A stretch of 64,000 nt of DNA from Lactarius indigo (Eukaryota > Basidiomycota > Agaricomycetes > Russulales > Russulaceae), in contig JAFKAC010000133.1 in the NCBI GenBank assembly GCA_025766275.1, positions 1 through 64,000 of the forward strand, in the 5' to 3' direction. Positions 11,400 to 23,300 of this stretch are shown here, one piece after another (positions within the stretch are counted from its first letter, which is position 1; each line of letters begins with the position of its first letter). The notes below the pieces were generated by a model. That model did not search any database, had not been told where the DNA came from, and saw nothing but the letters and a program-made list of their open reading frames with translations. The position numbers and the translations under genes were made by a program.

Positions 11400-11897
11400 A
11401 AGTCCCCCTTGTAGGTTTCAACACCTTATCATTGAAAGCACACCCACTGTGAGTTTTGCATGTCATCATAACTGACATCGCTGATAAGATAAACAGTCAA
11501 CAGTGGGTATCATATTTGATCTCGATTGCTCCTCGTTCGGTTTGGTATCATCTACTCGGATCTGATCTCCTGCAAGATCTCCTGTTTAGTTTTGTTGTTA
11601 CATTGTCACACTCGCTACCATTGTTTTGGTTCTGGCCTCCATTCGTTACAATAGGCCAAATAAAGTTAGTTTCTAAAATGTGATAAATGTGTGCTACGGC
11701 GTGATAATCCGATGCTAAGCGGTGATAATTTTGCACCAAATTATCACCGGCCTATTAGCGAATATCAAACAATTATTGATAAATTAGTACTATTTTAGTT
11801 GTGGCAAAGAAATAAGTGATAATCTAATAATTCCGATAATTTAGCGATAATTTAGCGGAATTATCGCTCGCTAGCCCGGGAGGTTTTCCCTGATGTG

Positions 11898-12863
11898 AGT
11901 ACCCTACTTCGACAACCCAGAACACTTCGAGGAAACATTATCCCGCTGCCGTTCCATGCTCCGCTCTGCTTATCTTCCGGAACATAGCCGTTCGTTAATC
12001 ACCAGGGTTTTGGCCGTGTTCGCATATTTTCGCTTTCAACGTTACGGTCTCTCTGATGGCCTTCAAGAAGAAAACTCCATTGAATCAGAGCTCGTCAAAG
12101 TCGTATCCTCGCAAGGCCCAGCCGCATTTGAGAATCACTTCGACTTCGACGCTGTTCGAGAGACTTACTCGAAGACGGCGATAGAGCAGAAAATTCTGGA
12201 TCTTAAGGATCTAGTCTCCGAGACCAGTCCGAGGACCCTACGTCACAGCGAGTCCCTCGATCGCCTTGCAATGTGGTACAAAACCAAGTTCTCCCTTACC
12301 GACGATATAACAGACCTCGAAGAATCCATCGTGTATCACCGACTGTTACTTGATGTACCCGATTTCAATGTGTCAAGACCCATTTACATCAATCAGCTGT
12401 GTGGCATCCTCCTATTTGTGTTCGGACGTACCAACAAAATCGACTATCTCGACAAGTTAATTGCCCTTGACCGTGACCTTCTCAAGCTGAAAGGCGCAGA
12501 GGCGTTTCATTTTTACGCTATTTTCCGGCTTGTGCTATCTCTACTGATGCGCTTTCCGTTATCCCATCAAATAGAGGATCTGAATTAGGTCATACGATTA
12601 ATGCCTTCGGCTGTCGACGATCAACATAAACGGGCACCAGATCGTTTCCAACTTTCAAGCATCTGGGCTTACATTGCGCGGCACATGGGGGCACCCAACC
12701 GTCTCAGAGGCATATAAGAAGACCATGGTGTTGATGCGAGATTCCTTGTCTTTTTCACCCACAGTACCGAACCAGCATAACCGTCTCGCCGTAACGGACG
12801 ATCTAAGTAAAACAATCCCATTGGACTACGCGTCGTATCAAGTGGATTTAGGTCAACTTGAAG
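11898..12863 (+). pseudogene. TPR-CHAT family gene, copy 1, second fragment (nonsense, frameshift, then hAT insertion)
   Basis: The frame continues the repeat region (YFRFQRYGLSDGLQ, ETYSKTAIEQKILDLKDLV, DDITDLEESIVYHRLLLD, TNKIDYLDKLIALDRDLL). An in-frame TAG sits at 12586-12588, and the frame goes on after it (SSIWAYIARHMG). A run of five G (12687-12691) instead of four then shifts the frame. After correction it reads GHPTVSEAYKKTMVLMRDSL, as in the family. The sequence stops at 12863 where hAT DNA begins. The last 165 bp are nearly identical to 44,052-44,221 in copy 2. The gene is dead: two insertions, one nonsense codon and one frameshift. Confidence 0.85.
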
Positions 12864-15800
12864 TAGTGTTGCCACGAGTTAGAGTCCACACCGGTGTCAA
12901 CTCTAACTCGGACCGAACTTTTGAAACTCGGACCAACTTGAACACTCGAGTTCACACCGGTGCAACTCGGGAGTTGTCTCCAAAAAAGCCCTGCAGATTT
13001 TTCCTTTGTCGTGTACTCAATATATCTCTATCTCTCTACCAAATAATAGTTGTGTGTGGTCTCTGTACCGTGGCCATAATACTAGTGAACAAATATACTG
13101 TGATCAACGAAGACTCAGAGCCATACAAGTGAAAAACTATAGTGCGCGCTCTCTCTCTCAGCCTTCAATGAGCAGCTTTTGCTCATGCCTCAATCCGCAA
13201 AGCTGTCAATGCCGTGCTTTGCAACCTGTACCCCAGCAGGGCAACCATCCCTCAGGGTACTATCCACGGTCATCTGCTATGTTCCAGACACCATCCCGGG
13301 CTCGCACGGCAATGCTTTCAGGTCATTCACCCTTCACTCCTCGCTCAAGAGGTCCACCCACACAGCACCACTGTGACTACGCTGGTACATACAACTCTTA
13401 CAATTATAACTCCCTTGCTAATACTTTTCACAATAATCATCATTCCCGAATTGCTAATATGTATACTACACATCCATCATCACCCCATCATAATATACTA
13501 CCAAATCTAACACCTATCTGCACCTGAGAGCCTCAGCAACCTCAGCAACATATCCCTAGCCAACTACCCCTCCCCCCAGTCATTCCTGATGTGCATCTAC
13601 CCTCTGTTCCGACTAGGACTGCCAAGCGGAAAGCTGGTACCACTGGACCTGGGCCAAAGCCACATGTAAAGCGCCCTTGTGTTCCAGCATCACTTGATAC
13701 TGGGCCCGTAGCTGCTGGATGTGGGGTTGGTCCACCTGCCTCTAATGATGACCAGGCACCTGCAACAGCCTCATCACCAATCCTCCCTGCAGCAGGTCCC
13801 TCTGTCCCAGTCCCTTCCTTGTCGACCGCTCTTCCCACCACATCCTACTTGTCTCTTTCCCAAAACAGAAGGCTCACAACAAAGCAGAACTCTGCAACAG
13901 ACTGCTGGTACTTTGTATGTGCTGTTGAATCTGATGTGCGACCTCCAGGCCTACCATCTGTGACCAATCCGCCCCTCATGGAGAAGCCCCGTACATCTCA
14001 TGTGAGCTGCAAACTATGCCAGTAAGTCATTTATGATTCTTGGGGTGTGTGATACTGATGATATTTTCCAGTGAATGGAAATGTTGGAAGAATGGGGACA
14101 GTGTTGTCACGACCATTCGGAAACACCTCAAGGGAGTCCATTCTGAGGAGTATGAGCGTGTATGCAAATTACTCAACCTCAAGCATGCAGACAAACCTGT
14201 TGACTCAATGACAAACACATCTGCTGAGCCATTCAATCTCAAGGAGTGGCTGGGGTGTCTCATAAAATGGATCATAGCTGATGATCAGGTATTTTTTAAC
14301 TTGTTTCTGTATTGACCGTGCAATTTCTAATAGCCAATTTAGTCTATCAACATTGTCGAATGTCCTGAATTTCGTGACTTTATTGTCTATGGCCACTGCA
14401 ACATCAGCGAGAAAGATCTTCCTCACCATACAAAACTTACTGAGCTCATCTTTGCAGCTTACGAGCAAGAGTGCCAACACTTAAAAGTGTGTTATCAGGT
14501 TGGTTTCTATTCGCTACTTGTGTTTCTGGTATTAATATGGACCATAGAAGTCTCTGGGTCGTGTATCTTTCTCATCAGACCTCTGGAGTGACCTGAACCT
14601 GGTTTCGTTCATGGCCCTCACCTCCCACTTTCTCTCACATGATAGCTCTGGCCGCCTCCACTTAGACAATCGACTCCTTGCATTCCGAGTTGTCGATGGC
14701 AAACATGACGGAAATAACATTGCCAAAATCATATTTGACATACTCAAAGAGGCCCATTTACTCAGAAAGGTGAGGCTATGCGTTCATCAGTTCCTGGTCA
14801 TGCTTTACACCATCTCATCTTACTTGGCAGCTTGGCCAGTTCACCTTGGACAACGCGTCAAATTGTGACACTTTAATGGAATGGCTTGAGCTGTATCTAC
14901 AAAAAGAAGGAATTCCATTCGACAGAATAGGTAATCGCATCTGGTATGTGTTATCAAGGCTTCACTCTGGCATTGCAACCCACTGACTGCTTCTATTCAG
15001 ATGCTTTCCTCACATTGTCAACATCACTGTCCAGACTATGCTGAAGGAGATGAAGGGAAATTCTTTTTACCCCGTGTTAGAATGTGGTGCTGATATTCCA
15101 GCTGACGAGCTTGCTGGCTATGCTGAAGTGCTCGACTCTGATCCCGTGGGCCAAACACAAGGGATTGTAGGTGTCTGCTGTGCATCTAGAAGTTGTCGTA
15201 AGGAGCTCAAGTGTGCCATTGAGGATGGCAACAAGTCAAATACATGGGGTGAGATAATAAGGGTAGTCCAGCTACTTCGTGATTGTGAGATGCGATGGTC
15301 ATCCACATACAATATGATTGACCGCACAATGGAGCTTTATCCGGTAAGCTTTTCTTTTATTATTCAGGACTTTCCGAGTCGCTGACTTGTGTCTATGTAG
15401 CCAATACAAAACTTCCTACAATGACCCTCCATGGCTGACCATACACACCACCTCTTCACGAGCAAACAATACAAAGTCTTAGGACATATCCATCAAATAC
15501 TCCAGATCCCTCATTGGGCCCAAGAGCTACTCGCTGCTGAGAAAACACCTACTCTTGCTATGGCCCTGCCCATTTACAAAAAGCTTGTTGAACTATGGAA
15601 ATCCCTCGCACTTGCCATCCCCGAAATGTCACATTATATTGGCCTTGGTGTTGCAAAAATTATGGAATATGTTTCAAAGGGCCGTCACAACAAAATTTAT
15701 GCTCTAGCAATGAGTATGTTTACTGGGTGGGCTATGATGCTGATATGTCACTGACACATTGTTTATCTAGTTCTCAACCCCCAAACAAAGTTCCAGTGGA

Positions 15801-16076
15801 TGGAGCAGCAGTGGGATCTGAAAGAGTGCGTTGCAGCAGAAATCTGGCTCAAAGAAGCAGTACGTATTTTGAATAGCTCGTTGGCAACATATCACTAATA
15901 TTGAGATCACTGGTAGATGCTGCTCTACTCCCAGTCCACATGTCTGGAAGAGAGGGCAATGCAACAAAGACATCGAGGTCCTCGTCTACCTTGGCCAAAC
16001 ATGGTGACATCAGCTAGCCATGCACAGGCCAGAGGATTTGCGGGCCTTTCAAGCTTGTCCACTGTCCATCGCACAG
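12864..16076 (+). mobile_element. hAT-type DNA transposon, left part (cut by gypsy-2 LTR)
   Basis: The element starts TAGTGTTGCCACGAGTT at 12864, followed by subterminal AACTCG words. The matching terminus TAGTGTTGCCGCGAGTT is at 54488 in opposite orientation. The interior codes for a hAT transposase on the plus strand. The left part ends with CACAG (16072-16076), the 5-bp duplication made by the Gypsy insertion; the partner CTGTG is at 55324-55328. The right part of the same element is therefore 54488-55328, now inverted and about 39 kb away. Confidence 0.85.
13168..16076 (+). pseudogene. hAT transposase, N-terminal and central part
   Basis: The ATG at 13168 starts a Cys-rich then Ser/Pro/Tyr-rich N terminus. 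An in-frame TGA at 13525-13527 interrupts it and the same frame continues. Spliced exons then give a BED-like finger region (VSCKLCQ, EWKCWKNGD, TIRKHLKGVH), the RNase-H-like core (SSDLWSDLNLVSFMALTSHF, FTLDNASNCDTLMEWLELYL) and the helical insertion region (EMRWSSTYNMIDR, HLFTSKQYKVLGHIHQIL). The last exon here ends in LSSLSTVHR, where a Gypsy LTR interrupts it. The C-terminal dimerisation part is at 54692-55328 on the minus strand. Joining the halves through one copy of CACAG keeps the frame (VHR, then TASLPSTS). The copy is inactive. Confidence 0.8.
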
Positions 16077-16339
16077 TGTAACGCCGTCATGACGTTAGCT
16101 TGACTTGAGCTCGACAAGGCAACTGTGCAACTTAGCAGATCATGCTTGAAGGCGTATGGCACGAAGGCAACGTCTAGATGTTCGAAGACACTAGTATACT
16201 GCAACTCCTCCGTTCAAGGAGAGAGTGGAATAGAGGGGAAGAGAGACAAGTAGTGACGATTGAAGAAGACCAAGATGGCGTATCTTGGTCTTCCGCAGCT
16301 ACCTTAAATACAAGAAGAGCAGGCTTTCAAGCACTGCTA
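16077..16339 (-). mobile_element. Gypsy-2-type LTR fragment (3' portion, reverse orientation)
   Basis: Starting TGTAACGCCGTCATGACG, this is the reverse complement of the right-hand part of the gypsy-2 LTR (compare 55516-55779). It ends at the dinucleotide TA (16338-16339), where a mariner-like element begins. The left-hand part of an LTR ending at the very same TA is at 63002-63189. Together they make one complete LTR of about 450 bp. Confidence 0.88.
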
Positions 16340-16492
16340 AGGTAGAAGTCACTAGGAACGGGCACCCCTTATGTAAGCCACAAACCCTAGGGTTTGATTA
16401 TGTAAGCAGGACCAATCTTGAGGTCCGACATCAAAAAAAAATACAATTTAGATTCTGGTTAAATGAGGAGAGGGGGGAAGTAAACAATGTCA

Positions 16493-17347
16493 TTATGAGG
16501 GTACAGAAGCTCTAACTTCCTTGATCATATCTGGTGGGAGGGTACAATGGCCATGATACTTTTTATTTGCCCACACAGCCTGTGTACCTGTTAAGCCCTC
16601 TCCATATGCATGAATGAACCTTGCTGAGCAATTAGCAAACCTACAGACCCATTAGGGATTACAGAAAACAATTGCCATAGTGTGCTCACCGACAAATTTG
16701 ATCAAGGGGCACATCATCAAGACTTGCTTTCACATTCTCCTCCAACTGTTTAATGGTGGTAGCCCGACCAGCAAGGCGGAACCGAAGCTTTGCAGCTCCC
16801 CAATACTGCTCAATAAAGTTTAGCTCACAGTGATACTTGGGGTAAAAATCACAGATGTGGCCACAGTGCTCAATGAGCTCTTGAAGCTGTGACTTCTGAG
16901 AAATAAAGTCAGGCTGATTAAAGAGGAGGCGGCGACAGCAGCAGTCTGTCTGATCTTGAGGGCATTTGAAGCCTGGGCACTGAGCTGGCAAATCAGTCTC
17001 TGGCCAAAGACCACGCTCCCGTATAATCTGCTCCATCCCTTTAAACCAGCCTGGCATGGTGGGGTGGTCATCAGGAAAGTAAAAAGACTGTGGCTCCTTA
17101 GTTTGAGGATGAACACCATGGCACATCCTTGGCCCATCTTTGAAAGGTGTCCAGTGAGCTTTAGGATCTGCAAGGCAATGATTAGTTATCTAAAAGTAAG
17201 CAAAATAAAAAGAATACTTTTAGCCATGTTTCTTGCAGACAGAGCATTAGGAGCTCGCTTCTGATGTGAGGGGGCATTGTCAAAGAGGAACAGTCCCTGT
17301 ACATAGCCTTTTGTCTTGCCCTCAAAGATGTCAATTGCACCCTCAAT
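16493..17347 (-). pseudogene. Mariner-like DDE transposase, C-terminal third (M1)
   Basis: The fragment resumes exactly where the other part stops (EGAIDIFEGKTKGYVQGLF). It contains the second catalytic aspartate block (LFLFDNAPSHQKRAPNALSA) and, after an intron, the third catalytic block (FYPKYHCELNFIEQYWGAAK, with the acidic residue in NFIEQYW). A second short intron leads to the C terminus (RFIHAYGEGLTG, VWANKKYHGH), ending at TAA (16493-16495). All DDE-type blocks are thus present, but in two pieces separated by 10.9 kb of gypsy-1. Confidence 0.8.
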
Positions 17348-17925
17348 GTTACGCCCTAGCAGGGGCGTGGGTTCTAAAGGTTCTGAATCACACAAGTATC
17401 AAGCGAAGACTTCTGTTGTCTTATTGCTATGAAATACGAGTGATAAAAGTGTGGCACAAGGTGCAGCACTACTCTGTAATGTAGGACTCCTCGTCCGAAG
17501 TGTCTAACACTTCTCTACACTTGATCTTGCTAGTGCACAGAGTATAACAGGTGTAACGCGTTGATATAGTTCAACTGCAAAGACTTTGAAGTGTCCTGAT
17601 TAGGGACTGAGGTAGGGGATGCACAAGAAGAGAGGGATAAGGCAAGGTCACACCAAAGTATGGAGGCAAGGTTGCTAGATTGCAAATGAAGCCAAGTCTG
17701 GCTTCCTACGGTCTATGGTACAGGTTTATACAGGACAGGGTTCCAAACAACATGAACACAAGTCCACACAATATCAAAGAGACTAAACGGAGTAAACAGA
17801 AGTTTGGATCAAAGAAACAGCGCCACTAGTAACAGTAGCTCCTTTGGTAACAAGGTATAGTACAGAAGGGGGAAGGCAGGGTGGAGACATACTGTGACTT
17901 AGGTCCGAAGCGTCGGATCATAACA
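17348..17925 (-). repeat. Gypsy-1 3' LTR
   Basis: 578 bp, TG...CA ends, almost identical to the copies at 24446 and 27687. Several of the differences are C/T or G/A at CpG-type sites (for example CTTTG versus CTTCG). Confidence 0.93.
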
Positions 17926-17952
17926 TGAGCCCCTCTCTAAGTCAACTCTCCC

Positions 17953-20336
17953 CATCAGGAAAAACGGTATCCTAGAATTTTTAAAAATTTTAAAAACTTT
18001 TAGAAAAATGGTAATATATGAATAATTGCTATGATTTTTCAAAAGTTGTGAAAAATTGGCAAGATAAAGACCTCCCCTCTAATATCTAGTTATATTTTGG
18101 GAAATATTACCAAATATCTGCATAAATGAACACATGTTCAGTATGTTTTGACTGAATGTGTCCAAATTTACATCACATCCAGCAAAGCACTTCAGTGCAA
18201 CTTAGTGAACTGTAGCTCCATTCAAAAAACAATAATATATTTGACTGAGAAGAGTACATGTAACTACAGTTTAATTAATGTATTAAGGAAACATGGCAGT
18301 GGGGGTCTTGCGTGGCGTGTCGGGGTGGTGTGGGGGTATGCCGGTAGTGGCGGAGTCTTGAAGCCGCGTGCTGGGGCAGCGGTGGCGCCGGGGTCTTGAA
18401 GCCGCGTGGCGGGTCGGCGGTGGCGGGGTCTTGAGGCCGCGCGGTGGGGTCTTGCGTGGCGTGTTGGGGCGGCGTGGCGCAGGTGGTGGTGGGCGTACTG
18501 GGGTGGCGCGGCGGGTCGGTGGTGGCGGGGTCTTGCACGCCGCATTGGCGTAGCGTGGCAGGTCGGCGGCGACGGCAGCGGGGTCTTGCGTGATATAACG
18601 GGGCGGCGTGGTGTTAAGTTGGGGGTGGCGGGGTCTTGGACGCCAGGTTGGGGCAGCGTGGTGGCGGGTTGGCGGTCGGGGCATGGCGTGCCGCGTCGGG
18701 GGTAGCGATGAGGCCGGTATGGCCACGGCCGTGGTGGTTCATGTGCACGGGGGGTCCTGCAAACGGAAAAAAAGAATGAAAGAAAAAAAGAAAAAAAAGA
18801 AAAAAAAAAACTTATGCATTGAGCCGAAGTCCGGCTCTTCCCCAACCGCGTCTTTCCTCTGGCGTAGGCTGTGGAGGTGGCCCGCGTGTGTGGTGGGAAG
18901 AGAAGAAAAAAAAACCCCAGGTGGGGGAGCGTTGAGAGGAAATGGAGTGAGTGGGTGTTCACGCGTTCACGCCACAGATTAAGCCTCCGCTTGACGATTT
19001 TTTTCTAAGTCGCCACGCCCAGTCGCCACGTCACCTCCCTCCTACATCTTGGATACGGTAAGTCTTTTTTTTTCTCGTCTCTCATCACGCTGATATCCAG
19101 GCCACTGCACCCGCCCACACCACCACCATCTCAGCCCGGCCAGCGTGGCCTCCACTCCCACAGCCAACGCAAGATGCAGCCGACGGTACGTTTTTTTTTT
19201 TTTTGTTTTCTTTTAACGGGCCACTCAAGGATCTACCACCACACCCGCTGTACGCAAGGACGACACCCACACCTCGCTCGTCTGCGGCGAGCGCCGGCTA
19301 TGCAAGCCGCCACCTCCTTTCCTCAGCCCCAACGCCCGCCGCCGCCGTTCCTCACCACACTCATCATGAAGAGGCGGCTGACGACGAGCTGGGCTTCGGC
19401 CCAGCAGACAAGATATGTTTTTTTTTTCTCTCTTTTTCTTTTTCTTTTTCTCATCTTGCTTCTCCAGCGCATGCAATGCACCTCGCACCTCACCTCGCAG
19501 GTCCTCGCCACCGCCTCGCCACATGCAAGACAGGACAACGGCACCACGCCGTCCCCTCCAACTGCCGTGCCTCAACGACTTCGCCTTTCCACCACGCCGG
19601 TCCACGGCGACATTCCCAACATGGACGCAAGACCCCCACCACAGTGCCGACTTGCTACGTGCAAGCCCTGTCGTGACCCCACGCCCTCCTACCTCGGCTC
19701 CACAAATCTAGATAAGTTTTTCTTTTTTTCTTTTTTTTTTTTCTTTTAATGTTGAACTCGTGCAGGACCACTGTCTCCCTCGCTTACCACCACGCCGGTC
19801 GTGGCAATGTCGCCGCCACACACTTGGCTCAATATTTAGATAAGTTTTTTTTTTTATTTGATTTTTTGGTTTCGTTTTTTTTCTTATATTGAACCTGCAG
19901 GCCTATGGCAATCCATGACACTGCCGCTACCCGTCCCACTGCCACCCCGCCACACATCGGCCATTGCCATGACCATGTCACTGCCCTCACTTACCCTGTA
20001 TCAATTGTAGTTTCATGTACTCTTATTAGTTACAATATATTATTGTTTTTTTGATGCAACTATAACTGAGTGCCCTTGTTTGCAACTAAAATACTCTGCT
20101 GTTTGTGATGCAATTTTGGACATATTCACCCAATATATGCTGAGATATGTCCATTTATTCGGATATTTGGTAAGATTTTACCAAATCTAACTGGAAATTT
20201 GGAGGGAGGTTTTTATCTCACCTATCTTAACAATTTTGGAAAATCGGAAAAACAGCTTATTTCTTAACATATATTACCATTTTTCTGAAATTTGTTAAAT
20301 TTTTTAAAAAATTCTAGGATACCATTTTTCCTGATG
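17953..20336. mobile_element. Non-autonomous TIR element (2.4 kb) with Plavaka-like termini
   Basis: The ends are inverted repeats of about 70 bp: CATCAGGAAAAACGGTATCC at 17953 and its counterpart ending CCTGATG at 20336, with CC duplicated on both sides (17951-17952, 20337-20338). The terminal CATCAGG(G)AAAA matches the Plavaka-like element at 5737. No transposase is encoded. The interior is GC-rich degenerate repeats (about 18290-18720), a purine run, then C-rich blocks separated by long T tracts (19050-19900). Open frames here are low complexity (Pro/Arg/His or poly-Phe) and are not called. It lies just past the last codon of gypsy-1's zinc-knuckle region. Confidence 0.85.
18290..18720. 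repeat. GC-rich degenerate tandem repeat inside the non-autonomous element
   Basis: A unit of roughly 35-45 bp around GGGGTCTTG(A/C)AGCCGCGTGG and GGCGGGTCGGCGGTGGCGGG recurs about ten times with variable spacing. It gives long Pro/Arg/His open frames on one strand and Gly/Arg/Trp frames on the other. Confidence 0.75.
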
Positions 20337-20337
20337 C

Positions 20338-23300
20338 CTAGAGTGCTTCGAAGTCCATTAGGTCATAGACATTGTTGTCTACATCGTTGGAGGGGGTGCT
20401 TTCGCGAGGGAGGGGGCAGCGATGTTGGCGAAGGAAGTTGAAGGGACCATGGGCCCCACACTTGCGACAATTTTCATACTTGGGGCACTTGATTTCTTCG
20501 TGGCTGTTGCTAGTAAAACACTTGCCACACCACTGAGTGTGTTCTTCTGGGGCTGGCCAGAGACACTGATAGGGGAAGTGGTCAGTGCTAGAACACCTCC
20601 AGCAAAACTTCTGTTTTTGAGGGCAGGCGAAGGAGAGGTGGTCTTCAGACTGACACCTGTAACAAAGTCGAATGGTGCCAGTCTCCTTCTTGTTGGCTCT
20701 GCGCTTGCGTCTCTTCTTCCTTTCTGCAGAGGGGCTAGGTCCTTCTGGTTCGTCGTGGAGTTTTGGCATGGAGTGGTAGCGAGGTGGAGCAGGGGCAGGA
20801 ATGTGGTGGACTTCAAAGGGGTGAGTTTCTTCTTCCGGAGGAGGGGGGTGTAGTGTGAGCCATCGGTCTGCAATCCAGACATAGGCCTTGTGTTCTTGCA
20901 GCCTTCTTCGGGTGCTGGTTAGTTGCATGTCCATGTTGAGGAGGTGCCTTTTGAGGGGCTCCATCGTCTTGTACAGGCCTTCAATCTCCTTTCGGAGGGC
21001 CTTCTGATTTTGCAAGAGTCAGCGAGTCCTGGAGATTTCTGCTGTGAGGCGGTCATCTTTCAGGTCTTCTAGGACTTCATCGACTTGTCTGGCTGTGGGG
21101 GAAGCTTCGTCCAAGTTCTGCATCTGAGCTGGGGTGATGGGGGGAGCTGGATTGTGGGGGTCGTCGTCTCTGGGAAGGAGGAAAAGGGGGAGGCCATAGT
21201 GAGGGAGGTTCTTGCCCATGGTGCCGATGACATCTTCTTTGTTTTCACTGATCTTGATCCATTTGGCATCCTTTTGGATGTACGAAGTTGGGTCAGTGTC
21301 GTCAGGGATGAGGAAGTGGACATAGCGGCTGCTCCAGGGGTCATTTAAGAAGAAGGGGTAACCAGGGTCGTCGTCTTCTTCAGCAGTGATGTGCATCCTT
21401 TCATAGTTAATGGGGAGTGCGTCCATGATTGGGTCGTTGGTTATTTCGCTGAGACGAGCCATGGTCACTCTAGGATCAGGGGGGGAGGTGGTAGGTCGGT
21501 GTATCTCGGGAGTAGGGGGAGCTGTGTGTCCAGGAGGGGGAACGCGAAGGGCTATTCCTCCTCCTTCTGTTTCTATGACGCTGGGCATGGTGGGATTGAT
21601 GGGTTGTGGTTCCTGGATGAGTGAAGGCAAGGAAGGGGGTCGTGCTGGGAAGGGATAATAGCCAGAGGAGGGTGTGACAGAGGGTGTTTCATCAAAGGAG
21701 CCTCTTTCCATGGCACAAGCAACAAGACATTCTACAGAGGAGGAGCGAGAGGGCATGGTGAGGAAGCTAGTGGGGAAGGTGGTTGCTGTTCGTACTGTTA
21801 CTTCCTTTCGTTTTAACCATTGCTTTGCTCCTTCGCTTCTGGGGTTGCTTTCAAAGTGTTCCTGAATAAGTTCTGGGGCGTTGAGGTTCTTTTCTGGTTC
21901 CCAACTGTTGTGTGCATCGGAGTATCCCTTCCACTTGATTAGGAACTGTAACTGGTTCCTGTGGCATCTTGTTTCTAGTATTTTCTCGACTTCCCAGTCC
22001 TGTTCTCCATCTACTAGATCTGGGGGTGGTTCCGTAAAGTTCTTTCCATGTATGGAGGTTTCTTTGTATGGCATCAGGAGTGACGCATGGAATACTGGGT
22101 GGATCCGCCACTGATGGGGAAGTTTCAGGGCATATGTGGTGGCGGAGATCTTCTTTGTGACCCTGAAGGGTCCATATCTTTTTGGGGCTAACTTGAAACT
22201 AGGGTGCGTTGTTTTCAAGTTCCTGGCATCCAGCCACACACTATCTCCTTCTGTGTGTTGTTCGAAGCGAGAGGATCCTTTGTAGAGTGACTGTGCATGG
22301 GTAATTGCTGCTTGGGCGGTCCTTCTGGCTTCCTGGATTTGCTCCAATCTCTCTTGTGTTCCTGGTACTGTGGTCGTTCTTTCTGGTTGGTGTACTCTTG
22401 GGATGTACCCAAGGATTAATTCGTAGGGTGCCTTTTTAGTGGTTGCACTTGGCCAGGAGTTGTGGGTGTACTGTGCCAGTGGTAGTAGCTCCGTCCAATT
22501 GTCTTGTTGATGGTTTATGAACATTTGGAGGTACTGTTCTAACCACTGGTTTGTTCGCTCTGATTGTCCATCTGTTTGTGGGTGGTATGCTGTGCTGATG
22601 TTTTGTTCTATGTCAAGCACTCTGCACAGTTCTTTGATGAACTTCGCTGTGAATCTGGGGTCTCTGTCGGAGATGACCCTTCTTGGTAGTCCATAGTGTG
22701 GCAGGACAGTTTTGGCATAGAGTTTTGCCACTCCTTCTGCGTCTATTGTTTCGCTGCATGGGATAAAGAAGGCTGCTTTGGAACAGTCATGATCCGTGAT
22801 GGTGAGAATTGTGTCATTGTCTTCTGATTGGGGTAGCTTTGTGATAAAGTCTAGAGCGATGGTTTCAAAAGGGAGTGCTTCTGGGTTAGTCTTGATGGGG
22901 AATATCGGTGGTTTCGGGTTCCCAGGGAAGTTCTTGTTTGATTGGCATGTGGCACAGCCCTTTACATATGTGGATATGTCATCTTTCATGTTTGGCCACC
23001 AAAAGTCTTGTGACACTAACCACAAGGTCTTTGTTATTCCAGGGTGTCCAGCTGTTTTTGTATCGTGAAACAGGGAAATTACCCCCCTCTTTAGCGGTGT
23101 GTTGTCCACAACCACCAGTTTGTCACCTCTCCACCAGTGTTTGCCTTGTTTTACTAGGTGGAAGGGGGCGGTCCACTCGTCCAGAGTGTCTTGGTGGTCT
23201 AATTGGTGTGCCATGACCCGGTCATCTATCCTTATGGAGAGAGCGGAGTTTGCGAAGATGGTTGGGGTCAGGACCACTACATCAGTGTTATCCCCTGCTC

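Larger units (their letters stand above)
5737..11895. mobile_element. Complete Plavaka-like (CACTA-related) DNA transposon with TIRs and a TG target duplication
   Basis: The ends are inverted copies: CATCAGGGAAAACCTCCC at 5737 and its reverse complement ending at 11895, followed inward on both sides by GCTAGCGAGCGATAA and AT-rich subterminal repeats of TTATC/GATAA words. The dinucleotide TG flanks both ends (5735-5736, 11896-11897), and the host reading frame continues across. The element carries two divergent spliced genes, a Plavaka-type transposase (minus) and an accessory gene with a DUF6532-like region (plus), separated by about 170 bp. The 6.16-kb size and gene content match Agaricomycete Plavaka elements. 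The transposase frames look intact. Confidence 0.88.

Noticed and set aside
18264..18962. 232-codon Pro/Arg/His-rich frame
   Set aside because: Low-complexity repeat inside a non-autonomous TIR element, with Phe runs from T tracts. No evidence for a gene.
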